Notes under the pieces: model-generated
Databases searched by the model: none
The model's input: the letters and a program-made list of their open reading frames with translations, nothing else
Told to the model about the DNA's origin: nothing
NCBI GenBank assembly: GCA_051892875.1
Contig: JBJFGR010000047.1
Span: 1 to 16,058 of the forward strand
Length of the DNA: 16,058 nucleotides
From: JBJFGR01 sp051892875
GTDB lineage: Bacteria; Pseudomonadota; Gammaproteobacteria; Enterobacterales; Succinivibrionaceae
Reading direction: 5' to 3'
In this document: positions 1 through 7,715 of the stretch, one piece after another
Position numbering within the stretch: the stretch's first letter is position 1
Layout of the letters: each line of letters begins with the position of its first letter
Program-made: the position numbers and the translations under genes

Positions 1-3
1 ATT

Positions 4-18
4 TTGATATAAATCACA
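4..18. promoter_or_regulatory. CRP/FNR-family operator-like site at window edge
   Basis: TTGAT-N4-ATCAC (4-17) matches the FNR consensus TTGAT-N4-ATCAA at 9 of 10 positions. The overlapping TTTGA-N6-TCACA (3-18) matches the CRP consensus at 9 of 10. It lies beyond the chemoreceptor terminator, so it more likely serves a gene left of the window. Short AT-rich motifs arise easily by chance in this composition. Confidence 0.3.
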
Positions 19-74
19 ATTATTAAATATTCAATTCAACTGCGGAATGTAGGATCAAGTCTGTAACTATTAGT

Positions 75-113
75 AAAAAATAACCTCCTACATGGTTAAT
101 GAAGGAGGTTATT
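75..113 (-). terminator. Intrinsic terminator of the chemoreceptor gene
   Basis: Arms 79-89 and 103-113 form a perfect 11-bp stem containing AACCTCC/GGAGGTT, with a 13-base loop. Read on the minus strand, the stem is followed by six T (75-80). It begins 24 bases after the stop codon of the chemoreceptor gene, which fits Rho-independent termination of that transcript. Confidence 0.85.
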
Positions 114-137
114 AAACTCGATAACTACATCAACTAA

Positions 138-2198
138 CTATAATCTAAACCTGTTAATAATTGCAGTCTGCTCATTCGCAATCTTATCAAGATTATTACT
201 TGATTTTTGAATACCTTCCATGCCTTCGCAATTACGTTCTGACAATTCACTAATGCGTGTAATATTCTTGTTAATTTCACGTGTTGCAATTTCCTGTTCA
301 TGAGCAGATTCCACAATTTGCTGGCTCATGCTATCAATTGAAGATATACATCCCATAATTTCTTCTATTGAGCTATTAGCTTTAGAAGTTTGCTTTAATG
401 AATTTTCCATTTCTGCATTACATGAAGCAATTACATTAACAGCCTTAGATATAGTTGATCTCAACTGTTCAATTACTGATGTAATTTGTTTTGTTGATTC
501 ACTTGTTCTATTTGCTAATGTTCTTACTTCGTCAGCCACTACCGCAAAACCTCTACCTTGTTCACCAGCTCTTGCTGCTTCAATCGCTGCATTTAATGCT
601 AATAAGTTAGTTTGTTCAGCGATACCACGAATGACAGAAACAACATTACCGATATCTTCACCCATTTCATTAACTTTAGTAATTGCATCTGAAGTTTCTT
701 TTAATTTTGCATCAAGAGTGTGAGTTGTTGTAATATTATCACTCATAACTTGACGACCAATTTCTGAAACTTTGCCAACATTTATAACTTCATCTAATGT
801 ACGTTGTGCTGATTCAACAACTTGTGATAATGTCTGTTCTAATTCTGCGGTAGAACTAGCCACCATGAATGATTCTTTTCTTTCTATTTCCAAAGCTTCA
901 TTTGATTCTTTTACAACCAATGCATTATTTTCAGCTGTATTCTTTAAATCATTTACAACAACTACAAGCTTACTAATAACCTCTCTAGTTTGGTGAATCA
1001 TCTTATTCAATCCAGCACCAATATTACCAAATTCATCCTTTGATACATCATCATAAGATTGAGACAAATCACCTTCGGCTGCTTTATCCATAACTTGCAT
1101 CAAATAATTCATAGGTTTCTTGATACTTACACCTAAAACTAAAGATATTATTACAACAACTAGTATTGTAATAATTAAACTTATTACAACTATAACTGTA
1201 GAAGTAGAAATACTATTGTGTACAATATCAGATGCATCCACAACAAACGCATTTGAATTTTTTTGAATGTTGTTTAAAACTTCTTGCACTTCAGCAATAA
1301 TTTTTTCACTATCTCTTGATTTATCTTCAACATCTTCCTTATCTTTCATTACTTCGTATGTTTTATACCAAACACCACTTTTTTCAGTACATGCGTTATA
1401 CAATGGTAATAAATATATAGATTCTAAGTTAAATTCTAATTTTGGTACTTCAAAAAACAACTCTTCATACTTTGCTCGTAATTCATTTAATGTTATTTGA
1501 TTTTCATAAAAAGAATTTATAACATCAATTGATTTGTTCATTTTAAAAGCTGCATTTAATTTCTGTTCTAAACGAACTTTAACTTCAGTAAATTCTCTTA
1601 TCAGCGTTTCAATAAATGAATCACCCAAATTTTCAATTTTTGCTCTTTCTAATTCACTGTTAATTAAACTCAATAATGTTTGAATGTCAGCTTGCTGAAC
1701 ATTTAATTTATTCTTTATAATTATAAAATTCTTTAACTGATCTGAAAAACCTTCTGTTCTAGATAAATACTCTTCAACCTTAGTTTTCAAAAGAGTAACG
1801 TCTTTAGAAATGCTTTCTCCAGCCTTTGATTGTTCTAATGAATTAGCTATTTTCACAACATTTTCTAAATCTTTAACCTTTTCAAGGACAGATTTTCTCT
1901 TTAATTCTAAAACTGGAGCAAGTTCTTCAATTTCATCTACAGACTTTGCATTTATTACCTTTAATAACTGCTGATGCGCAGATAACATTTCAACGTTTAC
2001 GTCCGAAGCTTTTACATTGATAGGAATTGCTTCTTTTTCTACTGCCGAAAATGCAATATTTATTGATTTTTGATAATAAACAGATACAAAAGATGTAAGC
2101 ATAAACACTAATATTACCAATACAAAAGATAAATATATTCTCCATATTAGTGATATGTTTCTTATATTAACCTTTGATAAGAAGTCTGAAGATTTCAT
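138..2198 (-). CDS. Methyl-accepting chemotaxis protein
   Basis: An inner-membrane chemoreceptor that senses a periplasmic ligand and controls CheA/CheW, and so flagellar rotation. The 686 residues run in classic order: a short cytoplasmic N-terminus, TM1 at about 17-41, a periplasmic sensor of about 290 residues (42-332), TM2 at about 333-357, HAMP to about 410, then the long helical signalling domain. The hairpin tip is unmistakable (AEQTNLLALNAAIEAARAGE, then GRGFAVVADEVRTLANRT, about 527-565). The sensor is almost all helical by composition and is longer than a simple four-helix bundle. A helical bimodular (HBM-like) sensor is a reasonable guess, but the ligand cannot be read from sequence. 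The protein ends in NRFRL, without the NWETF-type CheR/CheB tether. No other chemotaxis gene is in the window. GAGAG lies upstream of the ATG. Confidence 0.95.
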   Translation of the reverse strand: MKSSDFLSKVNIRNISLIWRIYLSFVLVILVFMLTSFVSVYYQKSINIAFSAVEKEAIPINVKASDVNVEMLSAHQQLLKVINAKSVDEIEELAPVLELKRKSVLEKVKDLENVVKIANSLEQSKAGESISKDVTLLKTKVEEYLSRTEGFSDQLKNFIIIKNKLNVQQADIQTLLSLINSELERAKIENLGDSFIETLIREFTEVKVRLEQKLNAAFKMNKSIDVINSFYENQITLNELRAKYEELFFEVPKLEFNLESIYLLPLYNACTEKSGVWYKTYEVMKDKEDVEDKSRDSEKIIAEVQEVLNNIQKNSNAFVVDASDIVHNSISTSTVIVVISLIITILVVVIISLVLGVSIKKPMNYLMQVMDKAAEGDLSQSYDDVSKDEFGNIGAGLNKMIHQTREVISKLVVVVNDLKNTAENNALVVKESNEALEIERKESFMVASSTAELEQTLSQVVESAQRTLDEVINVGKVSEIGRQVMSDNITTTHTLDAKLKETSDAITKVNEMGEDIGNVVSVIRGIAEQTNLLALNAAIEAARAGEQGRGFAVVADEVRTLANRTSESTKQITSVIEQLRSTISKAVNVIASCNAEMENSLKQTSKANSSIEEIMGCISSIDSMSQQIVESAHEQEIATREINKNITRISELSERNCEGMEGIQKSSNNLDKIANEQTAIINRFRL

Positions 2199-2274
2199 AT
2201 AGTGGCTCTCATTATCTAAATATTTTACTAATATAATTCATTGAATACTAAAAGAAGCACTCACATATCAATAT

Positions 2275-2303
2275 AATATAAATAGAAATAAAAGAAAAAA
2301 CAA
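2275..2303 (-). promoter_or_regulatory. Candidate promoter of the chemoreceptor gene
   Basis: On the minus strand, TTGTTT (2298-2303) and TATATT (2275-2280) are separated by 17 bp, about 75 bases upstream of the start codon. The -35 match is only partial and the region is AT-rich, so other pairings are possible. I saw no clear flagellar sigma-28 pattern in the 241-bp gap. Confidence 0.3.
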
Positions 2304-2439
2304 AAGCACTTGTCATATTTTTTAATGTTTGTAAATTCTTTATTAAATTTTTGTAATAAAGGTAACACATTAAATGTAACAAATATATTTATTACATAAA
2401 ACATTTGGCTCTTTTTTTATAAAAAAAATACATAAAATC

Positions 2440-3015
2440 CTAATCATTATTTTTTTGGATCTTTTCTTTTTCTTCATTTCTTCTTTGAATTTCCTGCTTT
2501 AATCCTTCTGAGAATTCAAAACTGCAGGTATTAGCACCTTCAAGTGGAAGAGATTCATAAAGATATTCTTTTGTACGCATTATAAATTCTTGGTGCTTTT
2601 GCTTTCTATCAGGGGTATTAAAATACCATTGACGCAATTGAGTCATCATAATTGTATAATTATTGTATCTAAAACCATCTCCAAATACTAGAATAGCACA
2701 ATTCATAACATCATCAAGATGAGTTCTTGCTAATAGAACAGCCGTTCTGTTATTCAAATCAACTTGCAAAATTTCTTGAAAATTCCTAGCATGATCTAAA
2801 AGAACTTTTTGTTCATCTAAAGTAACAGCTCCTTTAAATTCTTTATTCATTTTTTGGACTATATCATCTCGAATACCATCATGATTTTCATCAATACCAA
2901 TTATATCTTTATCGTAAATAGACACTTCTTCATTCTTTTTACAACCAGCTAAACAACCAATACAAAACACAAACATAAAAACAACATATATTTTAAAATT
3001 CATTATTTTTTTCAT
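2440..3015 (-). CDS. Small predicted lipoprotein, function unknown
   Basis: A 191-residue protein with a lipoprotein signal: basic start (MKKIMNFK), hydrophobic core, and lipobox LAGC with Cys25 as the lipidation site. The residues after the Cys are Lys-Lys, with no Asp at +2, so outer-membrane sorting is likely. Residues 42-51 carry an acidic loop, DENHDGIRDD, resembling the calcium-binding loops (D-x-N-x-D-G) of EF-hand and thrombospondin type 3 repeats. Related short secreted gammaproteobacterial proteins contain a similar NGIxDD element. The rest is mostly helical and ends in a charged Glu/Lys tail. It lies 77 bp downstream of ygiQ on the same strand and could be read through from it. GGAAA is a weak ribosome site before the first ATG; a second ATG at codon 5 is possible. 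I do not recognise a named family. Confidence 0.8.
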   Translation of the reverse strand: MKKIMNFKIYVVFMFVFCIGCLAGCKKNEEVSIYDKDIIGIDENHDGIRDDIVQKMNKEFKGAVTLDEQKVLLDHARNFQEILQVDLNNRTAVLLARTHLDDVMNCAILVFGDGFRYNNYTIMMTQLRQWYFNTPDRKQKHQEFIMRTKEYLYESLPLEGANTCSFEFSEGLKQEIQRRNEEKEKIQKNND

Positions 3016-3092
3016 TTTCTGAAATTTCCGTTATTTTAATCAAAACTAAATGGTTATCGTTCTCTTCAAAACTTTAACTACTATATATCAGT

Positions 3093-5192
3093 TTATTTTT
3101 TCTTTGACCTTTTATTAGTATCTACTTTATTTTTCATTCGAAAATTTGTGTTTACATATTTTTTCGTATACTCTCCTCGTTCTGCAGGTGGAACCAAACA
3201 ATCTTTAGTACGACCTATCAGATGATCTAGTTTTAATTCTAATAAAACATCTCTAATAACTTTATAATTTGCACTATCATGATATCGCAAAATAGCCTTT
3301 TGGGTCCTTCTTGATATTTCACCTTTTGCAGAAAAAATGCTTGGAACTGTTTTAGATGTAATCTCTTCATAAGGGTTAATACCAGTATAATACATAGTAC
3401 TAGCGCCAGCCATTGGCGTTGGATAAAAGTTCTGGACCTGATCAACTTTAAAATCATTCTTCTTAAGCCATAATGATAATTTAACCATAGATTCCAAAGT
3501 AGAACCAGGATGAGATGCCATAAAATATGGTATTAAATACTGTTTTTTACTAGCACTTGAAGAATAACTTTCAAATAATTCTTTAAATTTATAATAAACA
3601 GAAGTATTTGGTTTTAACATATAACGTAAAACGCTTTCTACTGTATGTTCAGGTGCAATTTTTAAATAACCGCCCACATGATACATCACCAATTCTTTTA
3701 TATATCTCTTATCTAAAAGAGCTAAATCAATGCGCACACCAGAGGCCACTAAAATCTTTTTAATGAATGGTAAAGAACGTGCAGCACGGTAGAGTTCAAT
3801 TAATTTACTATGATCTGTATTTAAATATTTACAAGGTTCTGGATATAAGCATGATGGTTTACGACAAACCTTTCTAGCATTTTCGTTTGTACAACCTAAC
3901 ATATACATGTTAGCAGAAGGACCACCTAAATCAGAAATCACACCTGTAAAACCAGGAGTTTTTTCACTAATTTCTGATAATTCAGTCAAAATTGATTCCT
4001 GAGATCTGCTCTGAATTCTTTTACCTTCATGAGCAACTATAGAACAAAAACTACAACCTCCAAAACACCCTCTCATAATTGATACTGAATTTTTAATCAT
4101 TTCATATGCAGGTATTTCTTGCCCATTATATATAGGATGCGGAATTCTTTTAAATGGCAAAGCATAAACATAATCTAATTCTTCAGTTGTTAAAACCCCA
4201 GTTGGTGGATTAACCCATACATATCGTTCCCCGTGTTTCTGCATCAAAGCTCTGGCACATTCGGGGTTTGTTTCTTGAATAAAAATTCTTGCCGCATGGG
4301 CATATAAAAGGTTATTTTGTTTAACTTTTTCAGCAGAAGGGAGAATTATATATTCTAAATCATGTGTTTTAACTTTTGGTTTAGACTTTTCTTGATAGTT
4401 TATACGTTCATCTAGTTGACTACAACCTACACAATAAGGATTGATTTTTGGTAAAGGAGTAATTACAGCACTATGGTCCACAGAACGCTCATCAATACCA
4501 AACCACTCTGGTAAAGCATCCTTTACCATTACGGCAGTTCCTCTCACATCTTGAATTGTTTTAACACTTTCACCTAAGGATAAGCGATAAGCGATTTCAG
4601 CAAGAGGCCTTTCACCATTACCATATACTAAAATATCTGCTTTTGAATCTGCTAAAACTGAATTTTTTACTGTATCTGACCAATAATCATAATGAGCAAT
4701 ACGTCTTAAAGAGGCTTCAATCCCCCCAATAATCACAGGAATATCTTTATAAGCTTCTCTTATTCTTTGAGAATAAACAGTAACAGCTCTATCAGGTCTT
4801 TTACCAGCTATATTATTTGGTGTATAAGCATCATCTGTTCTTATTTTTTTATCTGCTGTATAATGATTTATCATTGAATCCATATTACCAGCATTAACAC
4901 CAAAAAATAAATTTGGACGACCTAATTCCATAAAAGCATCTTTTGAATGCCAATCAGGTTGAGAAATAACCCCAACTCTGTAACCAAAAGACTCTAAATA
5001 ACGCCCCACTATCGCTGTACAAAAACTAGGATGATCGATATATGCATCACCTGTAACAATTATAATATCGCAACTATCCCACCCTAATAGATCCATTTCC
5101 TTTTTACTCATTGGTAAAAAAGGAGCTGGGGTTAAATCATACGCCCAATATTTAGGATAATCACGAATATCTTCAAATCTTACTGTCTGCAT
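3093..5192 (-). CDS. ygiQ: YgiQ-family radical SAM protein
   Basis: A large cytoplasmic radical S-adenosylmethionine enzyme of the YgiQ (UPF0313) family, whose reaction is not established. The N-terminus (PAPFLPMSKKEMDLLGWDSC, then VTGDAYIDHPSF) is close to the E. coli protein and corresponds to the cobalamin-like N-terminal region. The 4Fe-4S motif is Cys376-x3-Cys380-x2-Cys383 (RGCFGGCSFC), with a TIM-barrel core after it. The family's extra cysteine pair near 254-257 (YCVGC) is also present. The 699-residue length is close to the family norm, and the C-terminal tail is rich in lysine. The start is supported by AGGGGAT just upstream. Only 18 bp separate it from the antiporter gene, so the two are probably cotranscribed from the promoter at 6269-6296. 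Confidence 0.93.
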   Translation of the reverse strand: MQTVRFEDIRDYPKYWAYDLTPAPFLPMSKKEMDLLGWDSCDIIIVTGDAYIDHPSFCTAIVGRYLESFGYRVGVISQPDWHSKDAFMELGRPNLFFGVNAGNMDSMINHYTADKKIRTDDAYTPNNIAGKRPDRAVTVYSQRIREAYKDIPVIIGGIEASLRRIAHYDYWSDTVKNSVLADSKADILVYGNGERPLAEIAYRLSLGESVKTIQDVRGTAVMVKDALPEWFGIDERSVDHSAVITPLPKINPYCVGCSQLDERINYQEKSKPKVKTHDLEYIILPSAEKVKQNNLLYAHAARIFIQETNPECARALMQKHGERYVWVNPPTGVLTTEELDYVYALPFKRIPHPIYNGQEIPAYEMIKNSVSIMRGCFGGCSFCSIVAHEGKRIQSRSQESILTELSEISEKTPGFTGVISDLGGPSANMYMLGCTNENARKVCRKPSCLYPEPCKYLNTDHSKLIELYRAARSLPFIKKILVASGVRIDLALLDKRYIKELVMYHVGGYLKIAPEHTVESVLRYMLKPNTSVYYKFKELFESYSSSASKKQYLIPYFMASHPGSTLESMVKLSLWLKKNDFKVDQVQNFYPTPMAGASTMYYTGINPYEEITSKTVPSIFSAKGEISRRTQKAILRYHDSANYKVIRDVLLELKLDHLIGRTKDCLVPPAERGEYTKKYVNTNFRMKNKVDTNKRSKKK

Positions 5193-5210
5193 ATTATCCC
5201 CTATAACATA

Positions 5211-6236
5211 CTATTTTAGGTTGCCATTTTGGATTATTTCATATATTAAATATAAAGTATATAAAACATATATCAATAACCATACACCACCCTTAAATCT
5301 TGATATAAAACCTTTTTCAGAATTAAATTTAGCTTGAGGATAAGCAAAAACAAACAACGTAACTGTCAAAAATATCATTAAAGAAATATCTCGATAAATT
5401 ATAACTTTATCAATATTTTCAATAGGTGTCACTATAGTTGCTATACCTGTTACAGCCGTTAAATTAAAAATATTTGAACCTATAACATTCCCTATTGCAA
5501 TATCTTGTTCCCCTTTTTTGGCAGCAACTATCGAAGAAGCTAATTCTGGTAAAGATGTTCCTATTGCAACTATAGTCAATCCAATTATCACTTCAGAAAC
5601 ATTGAAAGTTTGAGCAACACCAACAGCTCCCCACACTAATATTTTTGAGCTTAATACAAGAATAGTAATACCAACTAATAACCAAAAAAGTGCTAATCCT
5701 ATTTTTATATCTTCTTTTTTTAAATTCACAATTTCATTATCTACTGCGTCTTTATTTAGAGCTTGTTGTTTTTTATGATAACGAAGACTTCTCAATATCG
5801 TATAGGTCATAGTTAAAAATAAAATAGTAAACATAATGATAGCTGATAACCGAGAAATGCCTTGTTCAAAAATAATAAAAGAGGATATTATCAAATTTAT
5901 AACAAAAAGTTGCACATACTCATTTTTTAAAATTCGTTTATGTACTATTATTGGATGAATAATAGCTGTTGCACCTAGTATCAAAGCTATGTTAGCAATA
6001 TTTGATCCTATGGCATTTCCCAATGCTAAATTTGATTTTTCATCAATACCTGCCAATAATGAGACAAGAAGCTCAGGTGCAGAAGTACCAAAACCAACAA
6101 TAACTACACCAACTAAAATTGAAGGCATGTTAAAATATATTGCTGAACGAGAGGCCCCATCTATAAACCTATCAGCAGACCACACTAAAAGAACTAATCC
6201 TATTACTAAAGCTATAATATAATATATAAGCTCCAT
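5211..6236 (-). CDS. yrbG: Calcium/sodium antiporter, YrbG-like (CaCA superfamily)
   Basis: An inner-membrane cation exchanger of the CaCA superfamily, which exports calcium in exchange for sodium or protons. The 341-residue protein is an inverted duplication of two homologous halves. The alpha-1 repeat (about 47-85) has GFGTSAPE, with Glu55, and GNAIGSNIANI. The alpha-2 repeat (about 222-260) has AIGTSLPE, with Glu231, and GNVIGSNIFNL. These two glutamates are the expected ion-binding residues. About ten membrane segments are visible, with a short charged cytosolic loop (about 152-177) between the halves. It is first in a probable operon with ygiQ. The start follows GGAG by ten bases and lies about 25 bases after the predicted transcription start. 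Ion specificity is inferred from the family. Confidence 0.92.
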   Translation of the reverse strand: MELIYYIIALVIGLVLLVWSADRFIDGASRSAIYFNMPSILVGVVIVGFGTSAPELLVSLLAGIDEKSNLALGNAIGSNIANIALILGATAIIHPIIVHKRILKNEYVQLFVINLIISSFIIFEQGISRLSAIIMFTILFLTMTYTILRSLRYHKKQQALNKDAVDNEIVNLKKEDIKIGLALFWLLVGITILVLSSKILVWGAVGVAQTFNVSEVIIGLTIVAIGTSLPELASSIVAAKKGEQDIAIGNVIGSNIFNLTAVTGIATIVTPIENIDKVIIYRDISLMIFLTVTLFVFAYPQAKFNSEKGFISRFKGGVWLLIYVLYTLYLIYEIIQNGNLK

Positions 6237-6268
6237 CCGTATAAAACTCCGTAATAAATTTTTAATAC

Positions 6269-6296
6269 ATTATACAGTGTATTTTCATGCAATCAA
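6269..6296 (-). promoter_or_regulatory. Sigma-70 promoter of the yrbG-ygiQ operon
   Basis: On the minus strand, TTGATT (6291-6296), a 16-bp spacer and a perfect TATAAT (6269-6274) give a start near 6262, about 25 bases before the yrbG ATG. It is back to back with the smpB promoter in the 160-bp divergent gap. Confidence 0.7.
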
Positions 6297-6316
6297 CTTT
6301 TAAAAGCTTATAAAAT

Positions 6317-6345
6317 TTTACATATATTTATCTTTAGTTTATAAT
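6317..6345 (+). promoter_or_regulatory. Sigma-70 promoter of smpB
   Basis: TTTACA (6317-6322), a 17-bp spacer and TATAAT (6340-6345) face smpB. The predicted start is near 6352, leaving a leader of about 45 bases. Confidence 0.7.
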
Positions 6346-6396
6346 CTTCTGAAGTAATAAAGTAATAATCGATAAATATAATTAAATGGTACAAAA

Positions 6397-6879
6397 ATGG
6401 CTACTAATAAAAAAACAAATAATAGTAATGTAATAGCTCTGAATAAAAGAGCAACCCATGATTATTTTATAGATCAAAGAATAGAAGCCGGTATCGAATT
6501 ACAGGGTTGGGAAGTAAAAGCATTACGAGCTGGCAAAGCTAACATAGTTGATGCTTATGTTATAGTTAAACGTGGTGAAGTTTTTTTAATCGGCGCAACT
6601 ATTACCCCTTTAAAAGAAGCATGTTCTCATGTAATATGTGACCCAACAAGAACAAGAAAATTACTATTAAACAGAAAAGAAATTGATAAATTATTTGGAC
6701 AAATTGAAAAATCAGGTTCAACAGCTATACCTTTAAAACTTTATTGGTCAAGATGTTTTATAAAATTAGAGATTGCCGTTGCCCATGGTAAACAAGCTCA
6801 TGATAAACGCGATTCAATAAAGGATCGTGAATGGCAGAGAGATAAGGCTAGAATTATGAAGAAAAACCTTCGTGGCTAA
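6397..6879 (+). CDS. smpB: SsrA-binding protein SmpB
   Basis: SmpB binds the tRNA-like domain of tmRNA and delivers it to stalled ribosomes, where its C-terminal tail reads the empty mRNA channel in trans-translation. The 160-residue length is normal. Family signatures include NKRATHDYFI at the start of the OB-fold, then GIELQGWEVKALRAGKANI, KLYWSRCFIKLEIAVAHGK, and the tail DREWQRDKARIMKK that forms a helix in the mRNA channel. No good Shine-Dalgarno sequence precedes the ATG: the upstream bases are AT-rich apart from a TGG. Translation may rely on an unstructured leader. The partner RNA gene ssrA starts 64 bp after the stop, so the two halves of the system are neighbours, a common arrangement. 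Confidence 0.97.
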   Translation: MATNKKTNNSNVIALNKRATHDYFIDQRIEAGIELQGWEVKALRAGKANIVDAYVIVKRGEVFLIGATITPLKEACSHVICDPTRTRKLLLNRKEIDKLFGQIEKSGSTAIPLKLYWSRCFIKLEIAVAHGKQAHDKRDSIKDREWQRDKARIMKKNLRG

Positions 6880-6908
6880 TTGACACCTTATAAAAAAAGA
6901 AATATAAT
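6880..6908 (+). promoter_or_regulatory. Consensus sigma-70 promoter of ssrA
   Basis: TTGACA (6880-6885), exactly 17 bp, then TATAAT (6903-6908): a full consensus match in both hexamers with the ideal spacer. It begins on the base after the smpB stop codon. Transcription would start near 6915, leaving about 29 bases to be removed from the precursor, as expected for RNase P trimming of tmRNA. Confidence 0.9.
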
Positions 6909-6943
6909 CTCAAATATACGTTATTTATTGTAATTTTTCAAAA

Positions 6944-7334
6944 GGGGATGATTAGGATTCGACTGGAAGAGTGAAGTCAAAATTGCATGTAGAGGTGAGG
7001 TTGGCCTCTTTAAAAAGCCTCAACAAGATAGTCGCAAACGATGAATCTTACGCTTTAGCTGCTTAATAACAGCGAAAAGCACCTTGTAGTGACAGCTTAA
7101 AAACCTGGACGACTACCTCGGACCCATGTTTGCCAATAGGTGTGGTCATCTGAGATATTTATATTGGATCGAGTGTATTCTAGTTTGGTGAAAAAGCTCT
7201 AAATTTAAACAAACTGGTTTCGGAGGAGCGTGTCAATCCGCGCCAATGAAACGAGACTTAAAAGACTGACTAAACATGTAGATATCGAGATGGAGCCTTT
7301 TGGGACGCGGGTTCAAATCCCGCCATCTCCACCA
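6944..7334 (+). ncRNA. ssrA: Transfer-messenger RNA (tmRNA)
   Basis: The 391-nt RNA acts as both alanyl-tRNA and mRNA to rescue stalled ribosomes and tag their products for proteolysis. The 5' end GGGGATG pairs with CATCTCC before the encoded ACCA end, giving a seven-pair acceptor stem with one G-U. The T arm (GCGGGTTCAAATCCCGC) is intact and the D-like segment GGATTCGACTGG follows the 5' stem. The tag frame sits in the middle, with pseudoknot-like GC-rich blocks on either side (GAGGTTGGCCTC before it). The length is within the usual range for one-piece gammaproteobacterial tmRNA. I see no convincing T-run terminator directly after the CCA; the sequence beyond is AT-rich and soon enters a repeat. 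Confidence 0.97.
7034..7066 (+). other. ssrA: tmRNA-encoded degradation tag ANDESYALAA
   Basis: The resume codon GCA opens a ten-codon frame for ANDESYALAA, ending in TAA followed immediately by a second TAA (7067-7069). The E. coli tag is ANDENYALAA, so there is one Asn-to-Ser change. The LAA end recognised by ClpXP is intact, and the AND start that binds SspB is kept. TAGTC just before GCA matches the conserved upstream element that sets the resume frame. Confidence 0.93.
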
Positions 7335-7354
7335 AATCATTATCAATGAATTTA

Positions 7355-7390
7355 ATCTTCGCACAAAGTTATGGTAAAAATCGAGACTTA
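7355..7390 (+). repeat. Diverged copy of the GGCTCTT repeat (copy C)
   Basis: CTTCGCACAAAGTTATGG (from 7357) matches the 15853 copy at about 14 of 18 positions. The match then continues as GTAAAAATCGAGACTT against GTAAAAATAGAGAGTT, with one G missing after the ATG. Restoring that base gives a frame starting MGKNRDLY, parallel to MGKNREFY at 15871, but it stops after about 21 codons. It faces the copy at 7690. Confidence 0.55.
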
Positions 7391-7444
7391 TATAGAGTGT
7401 GCGCGTTTGTATGTAAACTACATCTCCCCCTATGATAAGGGAAT

Positions 7445-7590
7445 TATAAATACTTAGTTATCCTATCACATATTTCTTCTAAAATAGATAATTGATTTAA
7501 TGATAGTGCCCAATTAGCAAGTCTAGTAATTCTCAAATAAAAGTCCAAACATCCTTGAGAGCGTCATGAATATCTTTTGAATTATTTATT
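7445..7590 (-). pseudogene. Possible decayed coding fragment, unknown
   Basis: On the minus strand, two adjoining frames read as protein-like helical sequence. KDIHDALKDVWTFI (to about 7533) is followed, after one frame change, by LRITRLANWALSLNQLSILE and ICDRITKYL, ending at a TAA (7444-7446). Composition and amphipathicity look more like old coding sequence than chance, but the fragment is short and I cannot name a family. It lies inside the segment bounded by repeat copies C and D. The rest of the 381-bp interval between ssrA and malE shows no gene. Confidence 0.25.
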
Positions 7591-7630
7591 TCATAGTTTT
7601 AAAGGTTTAAATCACCTAAAAAAATATATA

Positions 7631-7687
7631 TAAAATAAAAAACCATTATGCATAGCTCTCAATTTTACCAACAACTATGCACAATGA
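7631..7687 (-). terminator. Terminator of malE, formed by a repeat copy
   Basis: On the minus strand, TCATTGTGCATAG (7687-7675) pairs with CTATGCATAATGG (7655-7643). The stem is 13 bp with two G-U pairs and a 19-base loop, and is followed by TTTTTTATTTTA. It starts 28 bases after the malE stop. The left arm belongs to repeat copy D, while the right arm and T-run are unique to this locus. Confidence 0.75.
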
Positions 7688-7690
7688 GCC
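7655..7690 (-). repeat. GGCTCTT repeat, inverted copy D
   Basis: Read on the minus strand from 7690, the sequence GGCTCATTGTGCATAGTT then GTTGGTAAAATTGAGAG matches the 15853 copy at about 30 of 36 positions. The ATG of the other copies is GTT here, so it no longer starts a reading frame. It points toward copy C 300 bp away, so the pair look like terminal inverted repeats of a short element of about 336 bp. Confidence 0.65.
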
Positions 7691-7715
7691 ATAAAAATAC
7701 TAATAATTGACAATT

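Noticed and set aside
328..1500. Open frames antisense to the chemoreceptor
   Set aside because: They are opposite conserved MCP coding sequence, with Ser/Thr/Ile-rich low-complexity products typical of antisense frames.
2255..2317. Two AAGCACT...CATAT motifs upstream of the chemoreceptor as a regulator site
   Set aside because: They are 49 bp apart, not a whole number of helical turns, and the second has an extra base; too weak to call.
2401..2430. GGCTCTTTTTTTAT as another copy of the dispersed repeat
   Set aside because: Only the first seven bases agree; nothing after GGCTCTT matches the other copies.
7300..7715. Integration (att) site duplication after ssrA
   Set aside because: tmRNA 3' ends are common integrase targets, but no second copy of the ssrA 3' end and no integrase are present. 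ACATCTCC near 7408 is too short to count.
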